Shown here: positions 48,388-57,796 of the stretch, in pieces
Layout: each line of letters opens with the position of its first letter
How positions within the stretch are numbered: position 1 is the first letter of the stretch
Source: Burkholderia cenocepacia
GTDB taxonomy: Bacteria; Pseudomonadota; Gammaproteobacteria; Burkholderiales; Burkholderiaceae
NCBI RefSeq assembly: GCF_014211915.1
Contig: NZ_CP060039.1
Span: 62,001-126,000, forward strand
Reading direction: 5' to 3'
DNA: 64,000 nucleotides
The notes under the pieces: generated by a model
Database searches by the model: none
Seen by the model: only the letters and a program-made list of their open reading frames with translations
What the model was told of the DNA's origin: nothing
Position numbers and translations under genes: made by a program

Positions 48388-48492
48388 TTACGGTCGTAAG
48401 GTTCGCCATCCGCACCAATCCGGTGCGGCGCCGGGCGACCCGCGCGCTACCGCGCGCGGCGCGGCACGACATACGGACGACAGGAATCCACG

Positions 48493-49575
48493 ATGGAGAA
48501 GCAACAAGAGTCGCGCGACACGCAGAACCGCGAGCCGCACCTGCGCAGCGTGCGGCTGACGAGCGACTTGAGCCTGCCGAAGCTGTCGGCACTCGAGATC
48601 GGCAGCTATCTCTTCGCGCTCGTCATGATGTGGCTCGTCCTCGAGCTCAAGCTGCTCGGCGGGATGCTGGCCGGCCTGCTGGTCTACCAGTTGATCCACA
48701 CGATCGCGCCCGTGATCGAACGCCATACCACCAGCATGCGCGCGCGCTGGGTCGCCGTCGTGCTGCTGTCAATCGCGATCGTCGGCGCGCTCACCGGCCT
48801 GACGCTCGCCATCATCGAGCATTTCGAACACACGGTGCCGAACCTGCAGAGCCTGCTCGGCCAGTTGATGCAGATCGTCGAGCAGACCCGCGCACGCACG
48901 CCAGCCTGGATCGCCAACCTGCTGCCCGTCGACGTCGAACAGATGAAGACGAAGGCGGCCGTGCTGATGCACTCGCACATGGACCAGCTCCAGCAAAGCG
49001 GCAAGAGCGTCGCGCGCGGCTTCGGCCACGTGCTGTTCGGGATGATCATCGGCGCGATGATCGCGATCGGCGTCGAGCAGGGCAAGGTGCGCCGGCCGCT
49101 GTCGACCGCGCTCGTCACACGCGTGTCGCGCTTCGCCGACGCGTTCCGCCGCATCGTGTTCGCGCAGATCAAGATCTCGGCGATCAACGCGGCCTTCACC
49201 GGCATCTACCTGCTCGTCGCGCTGCCGATCTTCCATCAGCGGCTGCCGCTGTCGAAAACGCTCGTGCTGGTCACGTTCATCGTCGGCCTGCTGCCGGTGA
49301 TCGGCAACCTGATCTCGAACACGCTGATCGTCGCGGTGTCGCTGTCGGTCAGCATGGGCACCGCGATCGCGTCGCTCGCGTTCCTCGTCGTCATTCACAA
49401 GCTCGAATACTTCCTGAACGCGAAGATCATCGGCGGCCAGATCGAGTCGCGCGCGTGGGAGCTGCTGCTCGCGATGCTGATCATGGAAGCCGCGTTCGGG
49501 CTGCCGGGCGTGATCGCCGCGCCGATCTTCTATGCGTACCTGAAACGCGAGTTGTACCTGCTGCGGCTGATCTGA
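48493..49575 (+). CDS. AI-2E family transporter (PerM-like)
   Basis: 360 aa inner-membrane protein with about eight hydrophobic segments. The signature of the family is VEQGKVRRPL region followed by VTFIVGLLPVIGNLISNT and LEYFLNAKIIGGQIES. The family was named after an autoinducer-2 exporter, but many members are cation antiporter-like proteins of unknown substrate. Start at 48493 (MEKQQESRDT). Single gene behind uvrA, with terminator at 49604. Confidence 0.88.
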   Translation: MEKQQESRDTQNREPHLRSVRLTSDLSLPKLSALEIGSYLFALVMMWLVLELKLLGGMLAGLLVYQLIHTIAPVIERHTTSMRARWVAVVLLSIAIVGALTGLTLAIIEHFEHTVPNLQSLLGQLMQIVEQTRARTPAWIANLLPVDVEQMKTKAAVLMHSHMDQLQQSGKSVARGFGHVLFGMIIGAMIAIGVEQGKVRRPLSTALVTRVSRFADAFRRIVFAQIKISAINAAFTGIYLLVALPIFHQRLPLSKTLVLVTFIVGLLPVIGNLISNTLIVAVSLSVSMGTAIASLAFLVVIHKLEYFLNAKIIGGQIESRAWELLLAMLIMEAAFGLPGVIAAPIFYAYLKRELYLLRLI

Positions 49576-49603
49576 AGCCGCCCGCTCGCCACCGGCAAAC
49601 AAA

Positions 49604-49633
49604 AACGCCGCGCCCCGTGAAGGGCGCGGCGTT
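49604..49633. terminator. Bidirectional terminator between AI-2E family gene and purU
   Basis: 12-base perfect stem AACGCCGCGCCC / GGGCGCGGCGTT with a six-base loop and T-runs on both strands (GTTTTC on plus, GTTTTTGTTTG on minus). Confidence 0.85.
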
Positions 49634-49668
49634 TTCGCTCGTGGAGCCAGCGTTTCGGGGCCGACGGA

Positions 49669-50553
49669 TCAGCGGAACACGACCGTCTTCGTCCCGTTCA
49701 GCACGATCCGGTGCTCGACGTGCCACTTCACCGCCCTCGCGAGCGTCACGCACTCGACGTCGCGGCCGATCGCGGTCAGCTGGTCAGGCGTCATGCTGTG
49801 GTCGACGCGCTCGACTTCCTGCTCGATGATCGGGCCTTCGTCGAGATCGGTCGTCACGTAGTGCGCGGTCGCGCCGATCAGCTTCACGCCGCGGTCGAAC
49901 GCCTGGTAGTACGGCTTCGCGCCCTTGAAGCTCGGCAGGAACGAATGGTGGATGTTGATCGCGCGCCCGGCGAGCTGCTCGCACATGTTCGGCGACAGGA
50001 TCTGCATGTAGCGCGCGAGCACGACGAGATCGGCCTGGTGCTCGTCGATCACTTCCAGCACGCGCGCTTCCTGCGCGGCCTTCGCGGCATCGGACGAGCC
50101 GCCGATCAGCGGGAAGTGATGGAACGGAATGTTGTAGCTCGCCGCGAGCTGGTAGAACTCCTTGTGGTTCGACACGATCGCCGGAATCTCGATCGGCAGC
50201 TGGCCGGTGCGATAGCGGAACAGCAGATCGTTCAGGCAGTGGCCGATCTTCGACACCATGATCACGACGCGCGGCTTCACGGCCGCATCGTGCAACTCCC
50301 AGCGCATCGAGAACTGTTCGGCGAGCGGCGCGAATTCCTTGCGAAGCGTGTCGAGCGCCGACGCGGCATCCACGCCGCCGCCATCCTGTTCGAAGTGCAC
50401 GCGCATGAAGAACTCGCTGGTGCGGCTGTCGCCGAACTGCGCGGAATCGAGGATGTTGTTGCTGCGCTCGAACAGGAAGCCCGAGACCGCATGGACGATG
50501 CCGTGCCGGTCAGGGCACGACAGTTTCAAGATAAAGCTGTGATCGGTCGGCAT
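49669..50553 (-). CDS. purU: Formyltetrahydrofolate deformylase
   Basis: 294 aa. Hydrolyses 10-formyl-THF to formate and THF, balancing one-carbon pools for purine synthesis. Residues 1-85 form an ACT regulatory domain (FILKLSCPDRHGIVHAVSGF) and residues 90-294 a formyltransferase-type fold with INIHHSFLPSF and TAHYVTTDLDEGPIIEQ. Start at 50553 with GGGAG upstream. It converges on the AI-2E gene and is behind the NUDIX gene (73-base gap). Secure. Confidence 0.95.
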   Translation of the reverse strand: MPTDHSFILKLSCPDRHGIVHAVSGFLFERSNNILDSAQFGDSRTSEFFMRVHFEQDGGGVDAASALDTLRKEFAPLAEQFSMRWELHDAAVKPRVVIMVSKIGHCLNDLLFRYRTGQLPIEIPAIVSNHKEFYQLAASYNIPFHHFPLIGGSSDAAKAAQEARVLEVIDEHQADLVVLARYMQILSPNMCEQLAGRAINIHHSFLPSFKGAKPYYQAFDRGVKLIGATAHYVTTDLDEGPIIEQEVERVDHSMTPDQLTAIGRDVECVTLARAVKWHVEHRIVLNGTKTVVFR

Positions 50554-50626
50554 GACCGCTACTCCCATTGTTTCCGTATTCGTCAAATTGCCCGTTCGCG
50601 CCGCGCGGCGCGCGTCGCGGTGCACG

Positions 50627-51499
50627 TCATGCAGCCGGCACGAACAGCGCGTCGATGCCGGCCGCGTCGGCCGCCGCGATCCAGCGGTGGCGCAGCAGCG
50701 TGTCGAGCGTCGCGAGGCTCGCATCCATCGTCGCGCGGCCTTCGCGCAGCCAGCCGATCACCTCGGGCACGCCGGCCAGCAGGTGCTCGGCCACTTCGCC
50801 GTCCTGGTTGCGCGGCGCGAAATCGTGCGGCAGCGGCAGGTCGTACACGAAGATCAGTTCGGACTGCGTGCCTTCCGGCAGCGAGTTCAGCACCTGCACC
50901 GTGCGGCCCGCGATCGCGCGCGCCGCCAGGCCGGCCGGAATGCCGGCTTCTTCCCAGCATTCCTTCGCGAGCGTCTCGTGAACGCCCAGCCCCCAGCCGA
51001 TCCCGCCCGCGACGACGTTGTCAAGCATGCCGGGGTCGGTCGCCTTGGTCGCGCTGCGGCGGCCGAGCCACATCTTCGGCGCGGCCGCGACGGGCGGCTC
51101 GCCCGGCGTAACCGCATATTCTACGATGCCGTTCACGTGCACCGCATAGGTCTGCGTGCCGAAGAAGCGCGACGCGGCGCGCTCGATGTACGCGAGCGGC
51201 GGATCGTCGAAGCGGTTGCGGATCGCATAGATCTCGTCGCGCCAGCCGGGAATCGCGCCCTCGGCCGCGAGCGCGCCGATCGCGCTGGCCAGCGCCATGC
51301 TGCGCGCATCGACCGAATCGTAGCGCGCCGACAGCACGACCCGCTCGCCGGTCAGCTCGAACACGTCGGGCCAGCGCACGAGCTTCGCGACGTCCTGGCG
51401 GCGCACCCAGCCGACCGCCTGGCCGGCAATCTCGAAACGCAGGTGCGCGGCCGGATCGAAGCGGCGCGCGGCTGCGATGCACGGAAACGTCATCGTCAT
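50627..51499 (-). CDS. NUDIX hydrolase with DUF4743 N-terminal domain
   Basis: 290 aa. The N-terminal domain up to about residue 110 is DUF4743-type (FEIAGQAVGWVRRQDVAKLV). The NUDIX part includes GGIGWGLGVHETLAKECWEEAGIP, containing the REXXEE-like core as KECWEEAG. Homologous arrangements in eukaryotes hydrolyse thiamine-diphosphate derivatives; the bacterial substrate is not established. Start 51499 shares one base with the LysE-family gene's stop (TGATG), so translation is coupled. Confidence 0.88.
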   Translation of the reverse strand: MTMTFPCIAAARRFDPAAHLRFEIAGQAVGWVRRQDVAKLVRWPDVFELTGERVVLSARYDSVDARSMALASAIGALAAEGAIPGWRDEIYAIRNRFDDPPLAYIERAASRFFGTQTYAVHVNGIVEYAVTPGEPPVAAAPKMWLGRRSATKATDPGMLDNVVAGGIGWGLGVHETLAKECWEEAGIPAGLAARAIAGRTVQVLNSLPEGTQSELIFVYDLPLPHDFAPRNQDGEVAEHLLAGVPEVIGWLREGRATMDASLATLDTLLRHRWIAAADAAGIDALFVPAA

Positions 51500-52113
51500 C
51501 AATCCTTCAGCGCAACGCGAATGCCGATCGCGATGAACGTGGCGCCCGCGATCCGGTCGAGCCACACGCCGGCCTTCGGGCGCCGCTTCAGCCACGTGCC
51601 GATCATGCCCGCGCCGACGCCGAACAGCGAGAAGACCGCGGCCGTCTGCAGCATGAACAGCGCGCCGAGCTCGAACATCTGCAGCGTCACGCTCTGCGCG
51701 CCGTGCGGATCGACGAACTGCGGCAGGAACACGACGAAGAACAGCGTGACCTTCGGGTTCATCAGGTTGCCGATCACGCTCTGCCGGAAGATCGTGCCGA
51801 GCGGCTGCGGCGGCCGCGCATGCGCGTTAGCGAGGCCCTGGCTGCGCAGCGCCTTGATGCCGATCCACACGAGGTACGCGGCGCCCGCGAGCTTCAGGAT
51901 CTGGAACGCGACCGGCGACGAACGCAGCACGGCCGCCACGCCGAGCGCCGCGAGCGTCGTGTGGAACAGGATTCCCGCCGTGAAGCCGAGCGCCGCGACG
52001 AAACCGGCCGCGCGGCCCTGCGAGATGCCGCGGGCGAGCACCTGCAGGTTGTCGGGACCCGGCGCGAACGTGATCGCGATCGACGTGGCGAGAAACAGCA
52101 TGAAGTTGGGCAT
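51499..52113 (-). CDS. LysE/RhtB family amino acid exporter
   Basis: 204 aa, the family size. About six membrane segments; RhtB motifs APGPDNLQVLARGISQGRAAG near the N-terminus and VIGNLMNPKVTLFFVVFLPQF. Exports an amino acid (homoserine, threonine or lysine type); substrate unknown. Start 52113 (MPNFMLFLATS) with GAGG upstream. 86 bases lie between it and apt, and it is coupled to the NUDIX gene. Confidence 0.93.
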   Translation of the reverse strand: MPNFMLFLATSIAITFAPGPDNLQVLARGISQGRAAGFVAALGFTAGILFHTTLAALGVAAVLRSSPVAFQILKLAGAAYLVWIGIKALRSQGLANAHARPPQPLGTIFRQSVIGNLMNPKVTLFFVVFLPQFVDPHGAQSVTLQMFELGALFMLQTAAVFSLFGVGAGMIGTWLKRRPKAGVWLDRIAGATFIAIGIRVALKD

Positions 52114-52199
52114 CGTGACCTCGCTGCGGAAGGTGAACCAAGCGGTGAACCAAGCGTGAACCGAGGCCAGCCGGGACGGCAAACCCCGACGACCGGCGT

Positions 52200-52766
52200 T
52201 CAGTGGCCGGCGAATTCGGTAACGGTATAGACGGGCAGTCCGGCGTTGTGCAGCAGCGTCGAGCCGCCGAGGTCCGGCAGGTCGATGATCGCCGCGCCTT
52301 CGACGACCTCCGCGCCGAGCCGCTGCAGCAGGTTGCGCCCCGCCATCATCGTGCCGCCGGTCGCGATCAGGTCGTCCATGATGATCACGCGGTCGCCGGG
52401 CTTGCACGCATCTTCGTGGATCTCGACCGTCGCGCTGCCGTATTCGAGGTCGTACGACTCCGAACGCGTCTTGTACGGCAGCTTGCCGACCTTGCGGATC
52501 GGCACGAAGCCGACGCTCAGCTCGTACGCGACGATCGGCGCGATGATGAAGCCGCGCGCGTCGAGCCCCGCGACGTAGTCGAGCTTCGCTTCGACATAGC
52601 GTTCGACGAACAGGTCGACGAGGATGCGCAGCGCCTTCGGGCTCTGCAGCAGCGTCGTAATGTCGCGGAACTGCACGCCGGGCTGCGGCCAGTCGGGCAC
52701 CGTGCGGATCTGGCTGTGGATGAAGGCGACCGGATCGAGCGGTGCGCCCGGCGACGAATGCGGCAT
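52200..52766 (-). CDS. apt: Adenine phosphoribosyltransferase
   Basis: 188 aa. Converts adenine plus PRPP to AMP in purine salvage. PRPP-binding motif [14 protein letters not shown] and the family patterns FRDITTLLQ and [11 protein letters not shown] are intact. Start at 52766 ([11 protein letters not shown]) with GGAG upstream; a longer frame to 52805 has no support. It follows the antiporter gene on the minus strand with a 77-base gap. Secure. Confidence 0.95.
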   Translation of the reverse strand: MPHSSPGAPLDPVAFIHSQIRTVPDWPQPGVQFRDITTLLQSPKALRILVDLFVERYVEAKLDYVAGLDARGFIIAPIVAYELSVGFVPIRKVGKLPYKTRSESYDLEYGSATVEIHEDACKPGDRVIIMDDLIATGGTMMAGRNLLQRLGAEVVEGAAIIDLPDLGGSTLLHNAGLPVYTVTEFAGH

Positions 52767-52843
52767 GAAATTCTCCGAAAAAAACGGTGCGCGAAGATCG
52801 GGCACCGTTTTTGATCAATACGGGTCGGGTTGTGAATCGCGGC

Positions 52844-54850
52844 TCACGCAGCCGCGGCCGGCGGATCGCGCCGATGGCGCGACAACCGCTCCTCCGCGAG
52901 CGCGAGCGCCTCGGGCAGCCCGCGCAGCACCACGATGTCGCTCGCGCGCAGCTTGGTCTGCGGATCGGGTTCGACGCCGCGAATGCCGTGCCGGCGGATC
53001 GCCGTGACTTCCAGCCCGAGCGCGTACAACCCGAGTTCTTCCAGCGAACGCCCGACCGCGTCCGCGCGCGCGTCGACCGGCACCGATTGTAGCCGCACCT
53101 GCTCGTGATCGTCGTCGTCCGCATCGTCCGCGCCGCGGAAATAGCCGCGCAGCAGGCTGTAGCGCTCGTCGCGCATCTCCTCGACGCGCCGCACGACCTT
53201 GCGCATCGGCACGCCGACCAGCACCAGCGTGTGCGACGCGAGCATCAGGCTGCCCTCGACGATCTCCGGAATCACCTCGGTCGCGCCGGCCGCGAGCAGC
53301 TTCTCGAGATCGGCATCGTCGACGGTACGCACGATCGCGGGCAGCGTCGGCTCGAGCTCGTGCACGTGATGCAGCACGCGCAGCGCGGACGGCGTGTTCG
53401 CGTAGGTGATCGCGACGGCCGCCGCCCGGTGGATACCGGCCGCGAGCAGCGACTCGCGGCGCGCCGCGTCGCCGAACACGACCGATTCGCCGGCGGTCGC
53501 CGCCGCGCTCACGCGATCGGGGTCGAGGTCGAGCGCGACGTACGAAATACCTTCCTGTTCGAGCATGCGCGCCAGGTTCTGGCCCGCACGGCCGTAGCCG
53601 CAGATGATCACGTGGCCGCGCTGCTTGAGGCTTTGCGTCGCGATCCGCGTCATCTGCAGCGACTGCTGCATCCATTCCGTCGACGACAGCCGCATCACGA
53701 TGCGGTCGGCGTTCTGGATCAGGAACGGCGCGGCGAGCATCGACAGCAGCATCGACGCGAGGATCGCCTGCAGCAGCGTCGAATCGACGAGATGCCGGTC
53801 GAGGATCAGGTTCAGCAGCACGAAGCCGAATTCGCCGGCCTGCGCGAGGCCGATGCCGGTGCGCATCGCGACGCCCGGCGTCGCGCCGAACAGTCGCGCG
53901 AGCCCCGCGATCATCGTCGCCTTGAACAGGATCTGTCCGACGAAGAAGCCGAGCACGATCAACGGATGCTCCCAGATCACGCGCGGGTCGAGCAGCATCC
54001 CCGTCGTCACGAAGAACAGGCCGAGCAGCACGTCGCGGAACGGCTTGATGTCTTCCTCCACCTGATGGCGGAACGGCGTCTCGGAAATGAGCATCCCGGC
54101 GATGAACGCGCCGAGCGCGAGCGACAGGCCGAAGCGGTCGGTGATGAACGCCGCGCCGAGCGTGACGAGCAGCAGGTTCAGCACGAACAGCTCCTGCGAG
54201 CGGCGCCGCGCGACGACGTTGAGCCAGCGCGTCATGAAGCGCTGGCCGATGACGAGCAGCAGCGCGAGCGCGATCACGATCTTGACCGCCGCGAAGCCGA
54301 GCGTGAGCGCGAGATCCTTCGACGATTCCGCGCCGAACGCGGCGATCACGATCAAGAGCGGCACGACCGCGAGATCCTGGAACAGCAGCACGCCGAAGAT
54401 GTTGCGGCCGTGCTCGGTCTCGATCTCGAGCCGCTCGGCGAGCATCTTCGACACGATCGCCGTCGACGACATCGCGAGCGCGCCGCCGAGCGCGATGCTG
54501 CCCTGCCACGTGATGTGCACCCAGTGCTCGAACAGCGCGCCGAGCACGAGCGCGAGCGCGAGGGTCGCGACGACCTGCAACAGGCCGAGCCCGAACACGA
54601 GCCGCTGCATCGACCTCAGCTTCGCCAGCGAGAATTCGAGGCCGATCGAAAACATCAGGAACACCACGCCGAATTCCGCGAGGTGCTCGGCCCGTTCGAG
54701 ATCCGCCGCGACGCCGAATGCGTGCGGGCCGACCAGGATGCCGACGGTCAGGTAGCCAAGCATCGGCGGCAGGTTCAACGAGCGGAATACGACGACGCCC
54801 ACCACTGAGGCCAGCAGCAGCAGCAGGGTCATTTCGAGCGGGGAAATCAC
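52844..54850 (-). CDS. CPA2 monovalent cation:proton antiporter with TrkA domains (KefB/YbaL-like)
   Basis: 668 aa from GTG 54850. About 12 membrane helices in residues 1-390 with the CPA2 pattern (GGALAMSSTAIVSKML, AFIAGMLISETPFRHQ). A Rossmann RCK/TrkA-N domain at about 405-520 (GHVIICGYGRAGQNLARMLE) binds nucleotide; a TrkA-C domain follows from about 570 to the end (VPVDARADAVGRSLEEL). It exports K+ or Na+ in exchange for H+ under control of the RCK domain. GAGG upstream supports 54850; a GTG at 54880 is alternative. Divergent from kdsD. Confidence 0.92.
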   Translation of the reverse strand: MISPLEMTLLLLLASVVGVVVFRSLNLPPMLGYLTVGILVGPHAFGVAADLERAEHLAEFGVVFLMFSIGLEFSLAKLRSMQRLVFGLGLLQVVATLALALVLGALFEHWVHITWQGSIALGGALAMSSTAIVSKMLAERLEIETEHGRNIFGVLLFQDLAVVPLLIVIAAFGAESSKDLALTLGFAAVKIVIALALLLVIGQRFMTRWLNVVARRRSQELFVLNLLLVTLGAAFITDRFGLSLALGAFIAGMLISETPFRHQVEEDIKPFRDVLLGLFFVTTGMLLDPRVIWEHPLIVLGFFVGQILFKATMIAGLARLFGATPGVAMRTGIGLAQAGEFGFVLLNLILDRHLVDSTLLQAILASMLLSMLAAPFLIQNADRIVMRLSSTEWMQQSLQMTRIATQSLKQRGHVIICGYGRAGQNLARMLEQEGISYVALDLDPDRVSAAATAGESVVFGDAARRESLLAAGIHRAAAVAITYANTPSALRVLHHVHELEPTLPAIVRTVDDADLEKLLAAGATEVIPEIVEGSLMLASHTLVLVGVPMRKVVRRVEEMRDERYSLLRGYFRGADDADDDDHEQVRLQSVPVDARADAVGRSLEELGLYALGLEVTAIRRHGIRGVEPDPQTKLRASDIVVLRGLPEALALAEERLSRHRRDPPAAAA

Positions 54851-54960
54851 AGGCGAAGCATCCTCGTTCGTCGGGGCCACGGCAATGCGGGCGCGGGTGG
54901 TGGCGGTGGACAGGCGACCTCGGACGAGTCCGAAGGCCCGGCGCGGCGAACAAACGCCTT

Positions 54961-54969
54961 TGCTATACT
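54961..54969 (+). promoter_or_regulatory. Extended -10 element just before kdsD
   Basis: TGC-TATACT: an extended -10 with TATACT at 54964-54969, only 6 bases before the ATG at 54976. A transcript starting about 7 bases past the hexamer would begin at or next to the start codon, so the mRNA could be leaderless. No ribosome site is present between them. Confidence 0.5.
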
Positions 54970-54975
54970 CCGCGC

Positions 54976-55959
54976 ATGATAGCGAAAATCAATGATGATC
55001 GGGCGCTCGCGCTCGCCCGCGACGTGCTCGACATCGAGGCGGACGCCGTGCGCGCGCTGCGCGACCAGCTCGACGGCGGCTTCGTCCAGGCCGTGGCGCT
55101 GCTGCTCGGCTGCCGCGGCCGCGTCGTGGTCTCCGGGATCGGCAAATCGGGGCATATCGCCCGCAAGATCGCAGCCACGCTGGCCAGCACCGGTACGCCG
55201 GCCTTCTTCGTCCACCCTGCCGAGGCCAGCCACGGCGACCTCGGGATGGTCACCTCCGACGACGTCTTCATCGGCATCTCCTATTCCGGCGAATCGGAAG
55301 AACTCGTCGCGATCCTCCCGCTCGTGAAGCGGATCGGCGCGAAGCTGATCGCGATCACGGGCCGTGCGGGGTCGAGTCTCGGCACGCTCGCCGACGTGAA
55401 CCTGAACGCCGCGGTGTCGAAGGAAGCGTGCCCGCTGAACCTCGCACCCACCGCGAGCACGACCGCCGCGCTCGCGCTCGGCGACGCGCTCGCCGTCGCC
55501 GTGCTCGACGCGCGCGGCTTCGGCTCGGAGGATTTCGCGCGCTCGCATCCGGGCGGCGCGCTCGGCCGGCGCCTGCTCACCTACGTGCGCGACGTGATGC
55601 GCTCGGGCGACGACGTCCCGTCCGTCGGGCTGAATGCGACGCTGTCGGACGCGCTGTTCCAGATTACCGCGAAGCGCCTCGGCATGACGGCCGTCGTCGA
55701 CGCCGACGGCAAGGTCGCCGGCATCTTCACCGACGGCGACCTGCGCCGCGTACTCGCGCGCGACGGCGACTTCCGCACGCTGCCGATCACCGAAGTCATG
55801 ACGCGCGACCCGCGCACGATCGCGCCGGATCACCTGGCCGTCGAGGCCGTGGAACTGATGGAGCGCCACCGGATCAACCAGATGCTGGTCGTCGATGCCG
55901 ACGGCGCGCTGATCGGCGCGCTGAACATGCACGACCTGTTTTCGAAGAAGGTGATCTGA
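54976..55959 (+). CDS. kdsD: D-arabinose 5-phosphate isomerase
   Basis: 327 aa, KpsF/KdsD family. Interconverts ribulose-5-phosphate and arabinose-5-phosphate, the first step of Kdo synthesis for LPS. SIS domain (about 40-180) with GIGKSGHIARKIAATLASTG and SYSGESEE; two CBS domains from about 205. Key acid/base motif GRAGSSLG. The start at 54976 (MIAKINDDRAL) matches the family although no ribosome site exists. Stop and the kdsC start overlap (TGATG). First gene of the Kdo/Lpt operon. Confidence 0.95.
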   Translation: MIAKINDDRALALARDVLDIEADAVRALRDQLDGGFVQAVALLLGCRGRVVVSGIGKSGHIARKIAATLASTGTPAFFVHPAEASHGDLGMVTSDDVFIGISYSGESEELVAILPLVKRIGAKLIAITGRAGSSLGTLADVNLNAAVSKEACPLNLAPTASTTAALALGDALAVAVLDARGFGSEDFARSHPGGALGRRLLTYVRDVMRSGDDVPSVGLNATLSDALFQITAKRLGMTAVVDADGKVAGIFTDGDLRRVLARDGDFRTLPITEVMTRDPRTIAPDHLAVEAVELMERHRINQMLVVDADGALIGALNMHDLFSKKVI

Positions 55960-56495
55960 TGAGCGCAGCGCTGACTGCGGCCGAACGCGCGAGCCGCGTG
56001 AAGCTGATGATTTTCGACGTCGACGGCGTGCTGACCGACGGCGGCCTGCTGTTTACCGCGGCCGGCGACGCGATGAAGTCGTTCAATTCGCTCGACGGCC
56101 ACGGCGTGAAGCTGCTCGGCGAAGCCGGCATCGCGACCGCGATCATCACGGGCCGCCGCTCGGACATCGTCGCGGCGCGCGCGAAGGAAATGAAGATCGC
56201 GCACCTGTTCCAGGGCGTCGAGAACAAGCTCACCGTGTTCGCCGAGCTGATCGCGTCGCTCGGCCTGACGGCCGACGCCTGCGGCTACATGGGCGACGAC
56301 TGGCCCGACCTGCCGGTGATGCTGCGCTGCGGCTTCGCGACGGCCCCCGCGAACGCGCACCCCGAGGTGATCGCCCGCGCCCACTGGGTCGCCGAGGCCC
56401 GCGGCGGCCACGGCGCCGTGCGCGAGGTCTGCGATACGCTCCTGCGCGCGCAGCACCGCTACGACGCGCTGCTCGCCGCCGCCTGCGGAGCCTGA
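55959..56495 (+). CDS. kdsC: 3-deoxy-D-manno-octulosonate 8-phosphate phosphatase
   Basis: 178 aa HAD-family phosphatase. Dephosphorylates Kdo-8-phosphate to Kdo. Nucleophile motif IFDVDGVLTDG with the DXD aspartates, then IITGRRSDIV and GYMGDDWPDLPVM as the magnesium site. The start overlaps the kdsD stop. lptC follows 3 bases downstream. Secure. Confidence 0.96.
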   Translation: MSAALTAAERASRVKLMIFDVDGVLTDGGLLFTAAGDAMKSFNSLDGHGVKLLGEAGIATAIITGRRSDIVAARAKEMKIAHLFQGVENKLTVFAELIASLGLTADACGYMGDDWPDLPVMLRCGFATAPANAHPEVIARAHWVAEARGGHGAVREVCDTLLRAQHRYDALLAAACGA

Positions 56496-56498
56496 TCG

Positions 56499-57113
56499 AT
56501 GAGCACGCATTTCCGCTGGACCCAGATGCTGCCGCTCGCCGCGGTCGCCGCGCTCGCGGGCGTCACGTGGTGGCTGCTGCAGGCCACGCTGCCGCCGCCC
56601 GGCGAGGGCATCGCGCAGCCGAAGCGCCACACGCCCGACTATTTCGCGGACAACTTCTCGGTCACCGAGCTCGACCAGACCGGCACGACCCAGTACCGGC
56701 TGACGGCCGCGAAGCTGGTCCATTACGAAGACACCGAAGGCAGCGACCTGACCGATCCGGCCATGCGCGCGTTCCAGCCCGGCAAGCCGGTCGTGACGAC
56801 CACCGCGAAGCGCGGCACCGTCAACGGCGACGTGTCGATCGTCGATTTGTATGACGATGCGCGCATCCTGCGCGCGGCCGGCGGCGGCGATCCGCAGATG
56901 CAGGCCGATTCCCAGCATTTCCGGATCTTCGTCAATGACGATGTGATCCAGACCGAAAAGCCGGTTAAACTTCAGCGCGGCCTGTCGCTCGTCAACGCGA
57001 CCGACGGCATGAAGTACAACAACGTCACCCGGGTCATCGAGCTTTACGGCAACGTGCGCGGCACGATCGCCGCGGCGGACACGTCCGGCGGCTCGAAAGG
57101 TCAACCCAAGTGA
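56499..57113 (+). CDS. lptC: LPS export ABC transporter periplasmic protein
   Basis: 204 aa. Single N-terminal membrane helix (MLPLAAVAALAGVTWWLLQA at residues 9-28), then the periplasmic LptC beta-jellyroll with the pattern PDYFADNFSVTELDQTG and VQTEKPV region. Bridges the LptBFG ABC transporter in the inner membrane to LptA. Part of the kdsD-kdsC-lptC-lptA-lptB series; its stop overlaps the lptA start by ATGA. Confidence 0.93.
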   Translation: MSTHFRWTQMLPLAAVAALAGVTWWLLQATLPPPGEGIAQPKRHTPDYFADNFSVTELDQTGTTQYRLTAAKLVHYEDTEGSDLTDPAMRAFQPGKPVVTTTAKRGTVNGDVSIVDLYDDARILRAAGGGDPQMQADSQHFRIFVNDDVIQTEKPVKLQRGLSLVNATDGMKYNNVTRVIELYGNVRGTIAAADTSGGSKGQPK

Positions 57114-57796
57114 CGCATCCCTCACGTGACTGCATGAACGAACCGTTCCCTCGACAGATTTCCGGCGGCGCTGCGCGCGCCGTCCGCGCCGCGCTCGCCG
57201 CGACGCTCGTGGCGCTCCCGCTCGTCGGGCTGGCGCCGCTCGCCCATGCCGAGAAGGCCGACCAGAACAAGCCGATCAACGTCGAGGCCGACAACCTGAC
57301 CTATGACGATCTGAAGCAGGTGACGGTCGCGACCGGCAACGTCGTGATCACGAAGGGCACGATCATCATCAAGGGCGACCGCGTCGAAGTGCGCCAGGAC
57401 CCGGAAGGCTATCAGTACGCGACGTCGTTCGGCAGCGGCAAGAAGCACGCGACGTTCCGCCAGAAGCGCGAAGGCCTCGACGAATACATCGACGGCGACG
57501 CCGAGCGCATCGACTACGACGGCAAGCAGGATCTCACCACGCTGACCACCGCCGCGACCGTGCGCCGCCTGCAGGGCACGACGATCGCCGACACCGTGCA
57601 CGGCAGCGTGATCACGTACGACGGCCAGCGCGACTTCTACACCGCGAAGGGCGGCAAGGACGTCGCGGCGCCGGGCAACCCGAACGGCCGCGTGCGCGCG
57701 ATGCTGTCGCCGAAGAACGGCGGCCCCGCGCCGCTGAACGGGGCGCCGGCCAAGCTGTCGCCGTCGACCACGATCCAGGGGGCGCCGGGCCAATGA
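57110..57796 (+). CDS. lptA: LPS transport periplasmic protein
   Basis: 228 aa. Signal peptide to about residue 47 (ending LAPLAHA). The mature protein is the LptA/OstA repeat fold: [16 protein letters not shown] and later the repeat-like [15 protein letters not shown]. Forms the periplasmic bridge carrying LPS from LptC to LptD. Start at 57110 is coupled by ATGA; an ATG at 57134 is also in frame. The proline/glycine-rich C-tail (from about 195) is longer than in E. coli. Confidence 0.95.
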   Translation: MTHPSRDCMNEPFPRQISGGAARAVRAALAATLVALPLVGLAPLAHAEKADQNKPINVEADNLTYDDLKQVTVATGNVVITKGTIIIKGDRVEVRQDPEGYQYATSFGSGKKHATFRQKREGLDEYIDGDAERIDYDGKQDLTTLTTAATVRRLQGTTIADTVHGSVITYDGQRDFYTAKGGKDVAAPGNPNGRVRAMLSPKNGGPAPLNGAPAKLSPSTTIQGAPGQ

